Origin: Anaerobium acetethylicum
GTDB taxonomy: Bacteria > Bacillota > Clostridia > Lachnospirales > Lachnospiraceae
Direction: 5' to 3'
Assembly (NCBI RefSeq): GCF_900096945.1
Contig: NZ_FMKA01000005.1
Coordinates: 1-64,000 of the forward strand
Length of the DNA: 64,000 nucleotides
This document shows positions 55,062 through 64,000 of this stretch, piece by piece. Below the pieces are notes generated by a model. The model ran no database searches. It was not told the DNA's origin and saw only the letters and a program-made list of their open reading frames with translations. The position numbers and the translations under genes are program-made. The number at the start of each line of letters is the position of its first letter. Position 1 is the stretch's first letter.

Positions 55062-58000
55062 ATGAGGAAGAACAAGAGATGGATGGCGGTTCTGATGGCG
55101 GTATGCCTGACGATTCCCAATTGCGGAGGACTGACCGTGCAGGCAGAAACGCCAGACTATGCACAGGAAACGCCGGCAATACTGACGAGCGAGGGTGAAT
55201 TCGTGCCTGCTGTAATCGAAGCAACAGCCAAAGCAGGATATTCCAGCGAGTCGATTGGATGGACACAGGTAGCTGATGCCTCAGGATATAAGATTTTCCG
55301 TTCGGAAAATGCGGATGGTCCATTTGCAGAAGTAGGAAATGTAACTGGTGCAGCGGTGGTCAGCTTTACAGATGCGACCGTCGTAAAGGGTAAGGTCTAT
55401 TATTATAAAGTGCATGCATATAATGCAGCTGACGAAACAATCGGGCAGAGTACCGCCGTATCAGATGCAGCAATAGGAATGGAAGCGCTGAAAGCACACG
55501 CAGCCCTTTCAGGAGAATTTGCTGATGAAGATCAGGTGTTTGATGGAACACGTGTCGAAGACTTCAGTGACAGGGCGGCAGCAGTACACAACGTAAGCTC
55601 GGGAAGCATCATCCTTAAATTTAAAGCAGCATCAGATATGACAGGGGATAATGTCATTCTTGGGACAAAGGATAAAAGCACTGCGCTTTCCACTACGCTG
55701 GCTTCTGGCTTTGACTGTACTTCTATGTTCCTGAGGGGCAATACGAATTTCAGATTTTCCTATAAGCATACACAGGCTGAGAAGAAACCTTTTGCATTTT
55801 CGGATGGAAACTGGCATTGTATTGTTCTGAGCAGCAATCCGTCAGGAAAGTATATAAGGCTTACTATTGATGGCGTGGAACAGTTTTCTAATACCACAGC
55901 CAGCAATATGGGCATGTTTGCAAAGCAGGCTGTTCTGAATCAGGTCACGATCGGTGGACATAAAAAACCGGATGGCACTATAGCAAATGGCTTCAAGGGC
56001 TCTATATCCCAGGTCATCGTAACAGATGAAATCCTGACCGATGCTGAAGCAATTGAGATTTCCAGAGCCGGATATACGGGCATAATTCCATCAGGAGCAT
56101 CTATTTCAGAAATGTTCGATACTTCATTGGGAGATAATTCCTGGGTATTCACAGGAGGTGCATCAGTACAGGGTGGATTTGACCAGGTACGTGGTGTACG
56201 TAACTACGTTGGACAGTTTGAGGAATACGTTAGATGGACAAAGAGTTCTACTTTAAAAGGTCGTCAGCGTTACATGATCAATACTGCTAAAAGTGGTCAG
56301 ACCCTGGATGGGATTGTGGCAGACTATTACAACAAGGTGGCAAAATACCAGCCAAAGGCAGCTGCTTACATGGTGTCTGAAGAAGACTATTCCCAGGGAG
56401 ATGCAGGAATTGAAGCTTTCAAGGCGAACCTGAAAGTATTTATTGACAATTCCCTTGCACTGAAAGCATCAGATAAAGGGTTTGCAGTAATCCAGAAACC
56501 TTTTGCTACAAGGAATGCTACTGTTAATGCAACGATAGATAAATACTGTACAGCAGTCAATGAAGTTTTAGCACAGTATAAAAATGATGCAGCAAAATAT
56601 GACAGGATTGTTGTTGTTGATCATTTTGCACTGACTAATACAGATACATTTAAGAGCAACTGTCTTCAGAATGAAGATACCCTTAATGCGAAAGGGCATC
56701 TGGAAATTTCAAAACAGCTGGCATTAGCTACAATCAAAACAGTTGATGCATTTCCAGTAAACGATACTATGGTCAGCCGTACGGAAGAAGCCCAGCCTTC
56801 AGAATACCTCAAGGTTCAGCCAGCAGTAACCTCTTCAGATTCGGGATTGAATGTTGTGGTTCCGGACGGAAACGGAACGAACTGGAAGTATGAACTGGAT
56901 ATGGAAGGAACGTTAGTAGAAGGAAGTGCAGCTTCTAATACATTTACAATTACAGGACTTGCAGGAGGAAAGAAATACACACTGAAAATACAGTCTGCAG
57001 ACGGGGCAAAACAGCTGACTACAATGAAAGGTGTAATTGCTGCAGGAAATACCGCTGTGGTAAATACCCAGGAATTAAATGCAGCCCAGCAGTCTGTTGT
57101 GGATATGGTAAAAGGCAGTAAACCAATGAACTGGCTGTTCATGGGAGATTCAATTACCCATGCTGCTTTATGGACGTATGGATATGATGGAACAGCGCAG
57201 ACATTTGAAAAGTATCTGAGAAATGAACTGGGAAGAACTGACGATGTTGTGATCAACACAGCAGTATCAAGTGCAGATACCAAAACTACCCTGGAAAATA
57301 TCGACCAGCGTCTGGAAAAATTCACGCCAGATGTTGTATCTATAATGCTTGGAACAAATGATGCGGCTACAGCAGGACTGGGCCTTGAAGTATATGCTGC
57401 AAACATGAAAATTATTATAGAAAAAATTCGTACAATCAACCCGAATTCAATCATACTTTTCAGGAGTCCGGCACCTTTATGGACAACCAACCGTGTGGCA
57501 TTGATTCCACCTTATGTTGAAAAAATGAGGGAAGTGGCTGAACAGACTACGGGAAGTATTTTTATCGATCAGTTTACAGAAGTTCAGACTCTGATCAATA
57601 CATATCCGTGGTTAAAGAACACAGACAGGACATATAACAACTTGTTCGGAAATGACCTGCATCCAGGTGTAAATGGCCAGCTTATTATGACCAGACAGTT
57701 TATAAAAGGATGTGGTCTGTGGACAGAAGACAGTACAATTACAAATCTGTTCTATGAAATGAATATAACAAAAGAGAATTCCCAGGTTGTTCCGACACTT
57801 GACTGTACGGTAGGACAAATAGGTGTTTCTACAGCTGCATTACAGACAAGCAGTGGCCTTCAGACAGGCAAAGTAACTCTTAAAGCAACAGATCAGACAA
57901 ATAACCAGAGCTACTCGGTTTCGGCAGATGCAGGAGAATCGTATGCAACTTTAAGCAACCTTCCTGTTAATCGTACTTATGAGGTCGTAGTATCTGCATA

Positions 58001-61000
58001 TCTTAAAGATGTAAATAAAAATGTTACATTTGCAGCTCAGAATGTCCAGGTTACAGATCAGATCAATGAAGCAGGCAGGGCGCTGATATTTGAAAAGAAC
58101 GACCAGAATATAGTGTCTGGTACACCTGTAAATCTTTCCGGAGAAGCGTATGCAGACAAACTGCTGAATATGGAAGAAGGTACTGTTGTAGTACAGTATA
58201 CTTCAACAAGCAATTTTGTGGTACAGTCGCTATTCAGTGTTTCTAATGGAAGGGCTGGAAACACGAACAGCTATTTAAGCGTTTATATTAAACCGGATGG
58301 AGCTCTTGGACTTGAAATCAGAAACACAAATGGATTTAGTTACAATATTGTAAAAGCAAATGCAGTAAAAACTTCCTATAAAGGAGTAGCTGCAAAGAAT
58401 ACAATTGCAATTAAGGCAGATAAAGCAAACAACAAATATAAAATATTTGCGAACGGAATTATGGTGTTAGAAACCGATGCGGCAAATCTTGGTGGTTTTA
58501 AGTTTGTTAAGGATATTACCGGTGTTGACAATTCCCTGATCGGAGCAACAAGGCGTGATGGAGCTGCGGCTTATCCTTTCGCAGGTACAATTCATGAAAT
58601 CAAGGTATATGGTTCTGCCCTTTCAGATTCAGAACTGGTTGAAACAACTAAAGTAACAGAAACTCCTGAACTTCAGATGATATTTGATAAGGAGGATTCA
58701 ATCGGATGCAACTACTTCAGGATTCCTTCGCTTCTGAAACTGAAGAGCGGCACGGTAATCAGCGCTATTGATGCAAGGTTCGGTGGTACCCACGATTCAC
58801 CTAATAATATCGATATCGCAGTATCCAGAAGTACAGATGGAGGAAATACCTGGTCCGACCCAACGATGCCTATGCATTATGACGATTATTCGGACGATAC
58901 CCTGGAGATCCCGGTTGGAACACAGACAAGGGTAACAGACAGTGCGTCCTTCATAGATCCTGTGCTTTTGCAGGATGAAGTGACAGGAAGGGTATTCCTG
59001 ATAGCTGATGCAATGACAGCAGGAAAAGGCTCGCCTCAGGCAGTGACAGGAAGCGGCTATAAAGATATTAACGGAAAGAGATATCTGAAACTGCAGAAAG
59101 CAGGAGAAACAGCATATAATTATACTGTTCGTGAGAACAATGTAATCTGGAATGACACTGCAAATACTGCTACAGAGTATTCCCTGAACAGTAACTTTGA
59201 AATACTTAAGAATGGCGTGGTACAGACCGTTAAACAGAAAACTTCCAGATTTGACCCGACAAACGGTTCGGGAACACTCGTATCGGAAACCACAAATACA
59301 GATGTAGCTATGAATATCATGTATGCCGATGCTGCATTTAAGGCATTACCGACTACCTGGCTGTATATGAAATACAGCGATAATGACGGACAGACCTGGT
59401 CTGATCCGATTCTGTTAAATGGAATGGTTAAGCCGGAAGATTCAAGGGTACTTGTAACAGGTCCTGGACGAGGCATCCAGCTTAAGAATGGTGAACATGC
59501 AGGACGTCTTATCATTCCTGTATATGACAGCGGCAAGTCTGGTGCAATCTACAGTGATGACCATGGTGCTACATGGACTTATGCAGCAGGGCCTTCAACT
59601 GCAAATGCTGCAATGTCAGAGACACAGTTTGTAGAACTGCCAGATGGAACAATCAGAGTATATGGAAGATCAAATAGTTCAAAGGTTTCCACAGCAGTCA
59701 GCCTGGATGGTGGAGAAACCTTTACAGCAGCAGAATATGTTGCGGGACTTACACAGCCTGGATGGGGTTCGCAGCTTTCTGTAATCAACTATGACGGTCT
59801 AATCGATGGAAAACCAGCGATTATCCTTTCAAATCCGAATGGGTCAGGTTCTTACAGAAAGGACGGACGCGTAAGGATCGGTCTGATTACCGACACAGGA
59901 AGCACAGGAGCTGCAAAATACAGTGTTGAATGGAAGTATAACTATGAAATAGACAGCCCGAGTGTACAATTTGGATACTCATGTCTGACAGAACTGCCTG
60001 ACAACAGTATTGGTATCCTCTATGAAAAATATGATTCCTACAATCCTTCAGAACTGCATACTCAGGATGCCATCAAGTATGAAAAGCTCAGTTTAACAGA
60101 TCTGATGGGCAGAGATGCTGTTCAGGTTACCCCTAAGACAAATGGGAACGGAGTAGTTTCCACGAGAAATACAGTTGCTTCAGGTTCCGAAGTTACAATA
60201 AATGCAGTCGCAGACACAGGTTATGAATTTTTGAACTGGGTAGATGCGGGCGGAAATGTTGTAAGCGAGGCTGCAGATTATACATTTACCATTACAGAGA
60301 ATAAGGAATTCACAGCTGTTTTCGGTAAAATAGTAACAAACACGGCTGTAACAGGAGTGAGCCTTGATCTGAATGAAAAAACCATGACAGCAATAGGAGA
60401 AAAACTTCAGCTTACAGCAGCCGTAATGCCTGAAGATGCCACCAATAAAGGAGTTGTCTGGACTTCTACTAATCCTGCGGCAGCAACTGTCAGCAGCACA
60501 GGTCTGGTTACAGCTATAGCGGATGGAACTGCAGTTATTAAAGTGGTGACAGAAGATGGAAGCAAAGCGGCAGAATGTACCATAACTGTTATTACAAGGC
60601 AGTATACTCCGACAGAAAGCTTCATTCAGAGGCTTTACAGTAAGGTGTTTGACAGAGCTGCTGATGATGATGGAATGAAATACTACACAGAAGCTCTTAC
60701 AAGTGGAAAAAGCACAGGAGCAGATGTGGGCCATGGATTCCTGTGTAGCGAGGAATTCACAAGCAAGGCATTAAGCAATGCGGATTACGTAGAGATTCTT
60801 TATTACACCTTTATGGATCGCCCGTCTGATGAAGAGGGAAAAGCATACTGGATCAATTTTCTGGAAAATGGCGTATCAAGAGAATTCGTATTCAAAGGCT
60901 TTATTGAGTCTCCGGAATTTACAAAAATCTGTGGTTCTTACGGAATCCAGAGAGGAAATGTAGAACTTCCGAAATACATTGACAAAAATCCAAATCTGAC

Positions 61001-61331
61001 AATGTTCACTAACCGTCTGTACAGAGAGGCGTTAGGAAGAGCTGGTGAAGAAGAGGGCCTTGAATATTACGCAAGAGAAATTTCACTTGGAAAGGTATTG
61101 CCTTTACAGGCTGCTAAGAACTTTATTTTCTCACAGGAATTTGAGGACAGAAAGCTTGGAAATGAAGAATATGTGAAAGTATTGTACAAAACCTTTATGG
61201 GAAGGGAATATGATGCAAAGGGGCTTCAATATCATCTGGACAGGATGGAAGATGGGGCCAGCCGGGAAGACATCCTTTTAGGATTTGCTGCTTCGCCGGA
61301 ATTCAAGACTATTATGGAAAGTTTCGGTCTG
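55062..61331 (+). CDS. giant secreted SGNH-esterase/sialidase with DUF4214 tail
   Basis: About 2090 residues from the ATG at 55062 (AAAGGAG upstream; the stop codon follows). A signal peptide (about 1-31, ending VQA) leads into an FN3-like domain (45-130), a LamG-like domain (150-345), a degenerate SGNH-like domain (355-580; GGAS where GDS is expected), and an intact SGNH hydrolase (690-900) with GDS at 695-697, GTND at 764 and DLH at 865-867. A second LamG/CBM40-like domain (1010-1195) precedes a GH33 sialidase (1205-1680) with FRIP at 1219 and Asp boxes (STDGGNTW, DNDGQTW, DDHGATW, LDGGETF). An InlB-type repeat, a BIG2 domain and two DUF4214 domains (1852-1965, 1980-2090) follow. There is no LPXTG anchor. 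It probably de-O-acetylates and then cleaves sialic acid on host glycans. Confidence 0.9.
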
Positions 61332-61367
61332 TAATATTTCTGAAAATATGCCAGTGATCAAGAACGT

Positions 61368-61408
61368 ACTCGTCGGGGCTTTAAACAGCTACGACGAGTA
61401 TATTTTTG
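61368..61408 (+). terminator. terminator of the sialidase gene
   Basis: TACTCGTCG (61368-61376) pairs with CGACGAGTA (61392-61400) and is followed by TATTTTT. Confidence 0.85.
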
Positions 61409-61442
61409 GCTTGGCTTTTTGAATAATCCTGTAAAAAAACTC

Positions 61443-61471
61443 TTGTCAAATTTCTTATATTATGGTAATAT
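61443..61471 (+). promoter_or_regulatory. promoter of the tRNA pair
   Basis: TTGTCA at 61443-61448, a 17-base spacer and TAATAT at 61466-61471, about 90 bases before the first tRNA. Confidence 0.65.
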
Positions 61472-61564
61472 ATTTTCACTGAGGCTGTCGGTCAGACAGA
61501 CGGGAGCGTGGATGCATTGCCATAGTACAGAGATTCATGTTCTGCTCAGGAAGTTATAAGGTAA

Positions 61565-61639
61565 CGGAGTGTGGCTCAGCTTGGTCAGAGCGCTTGGTTA
61601 GGGACCAAGAGGTCGCTGGTTCGAATCCAGTCACCCCGA
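61565..61639 (+). tRNA. tRNA-Pro (AGG)
   Basis: The sequence forms a cloverleaf: D arm with GGCTC/GAGC, anticodon arm CTTGG-TTAGGGA-CCAAG (anticodon AGG), T arm CTGG-TTCGAAT-CCAG, discriminator A. The 3' CCA is not encoded. The acceptor stem CGGAGTG/CACCCCG has one A-C mismatch at 4:69, and the D loop has one extra base. Bacteria usually decode Pro with TGG. It may be a functional rare isoacceptor or a decaying extra copy. Confidence 0.85.
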
Positions 61640-61657
61640 TTTGAAAGTAAATACAAG

Positions 61658-61690
61658 GTAACTATGAAGGACGTAGTCCAGAATGGTTAC
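61658..61690. repeat. GTAAC...GTTAC palindromic repeat, copy 2
   Basis: GTAACTATGAAGGACGTAG then TCCAGAATGGTTAC. It shares its ends and core with 38316-38346 and lies exactly between two tRNA genes, so it would be transcribed in the tRNA precursor. Confidence 0.65.
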
Positions 61691-61701
61691 AATACAAGTA
61701 A

Positions 61702-61775
<74 letters not shown>

Positions 61776-61786
61776 TTTGAATAGTA

Positions 61787-61820
61787 TCGCATCTGTCAGC
61801 AGGCAGGTGCGATTTTTTTT
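61787..61820 (+). terminator. terminator of the tRNA unit
   Basis: TCGCATCTG pairs with CAGGTGCGA (61804-61812, one G-T pair) and is followed by eight T residues. Confidence 0.93.
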
Positions 61821-62018
61821 CGTCAATTTTCACAGCTTTCGAGAATGAGGACGTCATACAAAACATGTTGATTCGCAACGCGCTCTCGCTTAGATGAAGA
61901 CGTAGTGGTACGTAAGGCTGCAGAATACGCAGCCAAAGTACCAACGTCTTCATAAAGTTGCTCATCAATTCATGTTTTGTATGACTGTGCTATAGCTGGC
62001 GAATGTGCAAATTGACTA
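61820..62018. repeat. structured repeat family A, distant copy 4
   Basis: This has the same architecture as the array at 39.7-40.4 kb: TCGTCAATTTTCACA and TGTGCAAATTGAC ends, an ACATGTTGAT/ATCAATTCATGT arm, ATGAAGACG/CGTCTTCAT, and an apical GGCTGC/GCAGCC. It begins in the T run of the tRNA terminator, just as copy 1 begins close after the purA terminator. Confidence 0.85.
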
Positions 62019-62166
62019 AGCCGAACGTTACAAGAGGGCTTTTGATTCTTTTTAAATAAAAGACGCCATACTTCTGTCTGAGGAATAACAGACATAAAAT
62101 AACTAAAAACCAACCATGAAAACATGCGAAACAGACATAAATAGAATGAAAACCAACAGAATATGG

Positions 62167-62195
62167 TTGAATCGGATATGCGAATGTGGTATTAT
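62167..62195 (+). promoter_or_regulatory. predicted promoter of the diol dehydratase operon
   Basis: TTGAAT at 62167-62172, a 17-base spacer and TATTAT at 62190-62195, about 60 bases before the first gene. No cobalamin riboswitch was recognised in the leader. Confidence 0.65.
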
Positions 62196-62255
62196 ATAGA
62201 AAAGCTGACAGGATGCTTGTTTGATCTTCAGGAATTAAAATGAAAGGCGGAACCT

Positions 62256-63920
62256 ATGAAACAGTCAAAGAGGATGGAAGCGCTGAGAAGGCGTCCGATA
62301 AATAAAGATGGCTATATTAATGAATGGCCTGAAAAAGGATTTGTTGCAATGTCAAGCCCATATGATCCAAAACCTTCAGTTAAGGTCAAGGATGGGATGG
62401 TCGTGGAACTTGATGGCAGGAGCAGGGAAGAATTTGACTTCATTGACCAGTTTATTGCCGATTATGCCATACGTGTTGACAGAACGGAAAGAGCGATGGC
62501 TATTTCCTCACTTGAAATAGCCAGGAAGATAGTGGATATCAATATTTCAAGGAAAGAGATTCTGGAAATTGTGTCAGGGATAACCCCTGCAAAAATGACA
62601 GAGGTGATCAATTACCTGAATGTTGTTGAGATGATGATGAGCATGCAGAAGATGAGGGCTAGAAAGACACCTGCAAACCAGGCACATATTACGAATCTGA
62701 AGGATGATCCGGTGCAGATCGCGGCTGATGCGGCGGAAGGCGCATTGAGGGGATTCAGGGAAGAGGAAACTACTGTAGGAATTGCCCGTTATGCACCTTT
62801 TAACGCGATTGCCCTTTTTATAGGTTCCCAGGCAGGAAGAAAAGGCGTTCTTACTCAGTGTGCAGTTGAGGAGGCCACAGAGCTGGAACTTGGAATCAGG
62901 GGATTTACGACCTATGCTGAAACAATGTCCGTATATGGTACGGAAAAAGTGTTCGTAGATGGGGATGATACCCCGTATTCGAAGGCATTTTTAGCTTCAG
63001 CATATGCTTCGAGGGGGCTGAAGACAAGGTTTACTTCCGGATCCGGATCAGAAGTCCTGATGGGAAGTGCAGAACAGAAGTCGATGCTATACCTGGAAAC
63101 AAGGTGTCTTTATGTGACGAAGGGGGCAGGAACCCAGGGAATCCAGAATGGATCGGTAAGCTGCATCGGAGTCACAGCCAGTGTCCCTTCCGGAATCCGG
63201 GAAATCATCGGTGAGAATCTGGTGGCGGCCCTTTTGGGACTTGAATGTGCATCTTCCAATGACCAGAGCTTTTCCAATTCAGACATCAGAAGGACAGCAA
63301 GGACCATGCTGCAGTTTCTGCCGGGAACAGACTTTATTTTCTCGGGATATGCGGCGGAGCCTAACTATGACAATCTTTTTGCGGGGTCGAATTTCGATGC
63401 AGAGGATTTTGACGATTACAATGTGCTACAGAGGGATATGCAGGTTGACGGAGGCCTGAGGCCTGTTAAAGAGGAAGATGTGATACGTGTAAGATACACT
63501 GCGGCAAAGGCAGTACAGGCAGTGTTCAGATATCTTGGACTGACGGAAGTTACTGATGAGCAGGTGGAAGCAGTCACCTACGCCCATGGTAGCAAAGATA
63601 CGCTTTCGAGGGATGTTGTTGCAGACCTTATGGCTGTTGAAGACCTTATGAAGAGGGGGATTACCGGTGTTGATGTGGTAAAGGCCCTCGCGGAGACAGG
63701 ATTCGAGGAACTGGCCGATAGCATTCTGAGCATGCTGAAACAGAGAGTGGTTGGAGATTATATGCAGACTTCGGCGATACTGGATGAAGAGTTTCATGTC
63801 GTTTCGGCAGTGAACAGGCCAAATGACTATATGGGTCCGGGAACGGGATACCGCGTAGACGGGGAGAGATGGGAAGAAATCAAGGCAATACCGAACATCA
63901 TCGACCCGGATCATTTTTAG
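62256..63920 (+). CDS. pduC: B12-dependent propanediol/glycerol dehydratase large subunit
   Basis: This 554-residue protein is the catalytic large (alpha) subunit of the adenosylcobalamin-dependent diol dehydratase family, at normal length. Typical segments are SKRMEALRRRPINKDGY at the start, MQKMRARKTPANQAHITN, the ETTVGIARYAPFNAIALFIG region, GIRGFTTYAETMSVYGTE, FTSGSGSEVLMG and SNDQSFSNSDIRRTARTM. It converts 1,2-propanediol to propanal or glycerol to 3-hydroxypropanal. PduC and DhaB1 cannot be told apart safely by eye; pduC is the more general label. AAAGGCGG precedes the ATG. The medium subunit follows after 40 bases. Confidence 0.93.
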   Translation: MKQSKRMEALRRRPINKDGYINEWPEKGFVAMSSPYDPKPSVKVKDGMVVELDGRSREEFDFIDQFIADYAIRVDRTERAMAISSLEIARKIVDINISRKEILEIVSGITPAKMTEVINYLNVVEMMMSMQKMRARKTPANQAHITNLKDDPVQIAADAAEGALRGFREEETTVGIARYAPFNAIALFIGSQAGRKGVLTQCAVEEATELELGIRGFTTYAETMSVYGTEKVFVDGDDTPYSKAFLASAYASRGLKTRFTSGSGSEVLMGSAEQKSMLYLETRCLYVTKGAGTQGIQNGSVSCIGVTASVPSGIREIIGENLVAALLGLECASSNDQSFSNSDIRRTARTMLQFLPGTDFIFSGYAAEPNYDNLFAGSNFDAEDFDDYNVLQRDMQVDGGLRPVKEEDVIRVRYTAAKAVQAVFRYLGLTEVTDEQVEAVTYAHGSKDTLSRDVVADLMAVEDLMKRGITGVDVVKALAETGFEELADSILSMLKQRVVGDYMQTSAILDEEFHVVSAVNRPNDYMGPGTGYRVDGERWEEIKAIPNIIDPDHF

Positions 63921-63960
63921 GGGAAGCGTGCAAAAGCCCGGAAAGGAAGTGTGAAAGAGA

Positions 63961-64000
63961 ATGGAAATCAATGAACAGCTGATTGAACAGATAGCGAAAA
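63961..64000 (+). CDS. pduD: start of diol dehydratase medium subunit (partial)
   Basis: An ATG at 63961 with AAGGAAG upstream opens a frame reading MEINEQLIEQIAK before the window ends. The amphipathic helical start and its position directly after the large subunit fit PduD/DhaC. Only 13 codons are visible, so the call rests mostly on operon order. Confidence 0.6.
   Translation, partial: MEINEQLIEQIAK

Overview
The window looks like chromosome from a strictly anaerobic gut clostridium (Bacillota, Clostridia, probably Lachnospiraceae; no genus is called). The grounds are moderately AT-rich coding sequence with strong AGGAGG ribosome sites, a HrcA/CIRCE-controlled groESL, a T-box thrS, an infC-rpmI-rplT operon with an AUU-started infC, Rex, [FeFe] hydrogenase-type proteins, a ZTP riboswitch on purH, and a large secreted sialidase ending in DUF4214 domains.

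Layout. 1-94 is the 3' tail of a group II intron cut by the window edge. 0.2-7.6 kb holds a HAD phosphatase, an 8-oxoguanine glycosylase, groES-groEL, two small membrane proteins separated by a structured repeat, and guaB. 7.7-15.1 kb is a complete phosphate module, pstSCAB-phoU plus a PhoB/PhoR-type two-component system; its PstA carries a PDZ-like insert. 15.3-18.7 kb has a HEAT-THUMP-methyltransferase fusion and purH behind a ZTP riboswitch. 18.8-30.4 kb is a sugar locus: AraC regulator, AraA/FucI-like isomerase, YesM/YesN-type two-component pair (the regulator has an apparent C-terminal frameshift), a rhamnose-type ABC importer and a RhaM-type mutarotase. 31-33 kb is a GntR-ABC-permease operon.

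33.3-39.7 kb has purC, purF, purB, a LysR regulator and purA. 39.7-40.4 kb is a tandem array of a 278-bp structured repeat, and a further copy lies near 61.9 kb. 40.5-42.1 kb has a HAD hydrolase, a small membrane protein and UspA. 42.2-47.9 kb is the most distinctive unit: rex, a small [2Fe-2S] protein, an [FeFe] hydrogenase-like protein with a C-terminal PAS domain, a SpoIIE/PP2C-like phosphatase with an extra C-terminal domain, and a second polyferredoxin [FeFe] hydrogenase. This looks like a redox/H2-sensing signalling operon. 48-54.8 kb has an extracellular MBL hydrolase, a SEC-C protein, T-box-thrS, a DEAD-box helicase and the infC operon. 55-61.3 kb encodes a 2090-residue secreted protein combining an SGNH esterase and a sialidase. 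61.5-61.8 kb has two tRNA genes (Pro-AGG and Arg-TCT). The right edge starts a B12-dependent diol/glycerol dehydratase operon.

The genes combine purine synthesis, phosphate homeostasis, host-glycan use (sialidase, deoxy-sugar import, diol dehydratase) and fermentative redox control. At least four families of short dispersed palindromic repeats lie between genes. No CRISPR array, prophage or IS transposase was seen.
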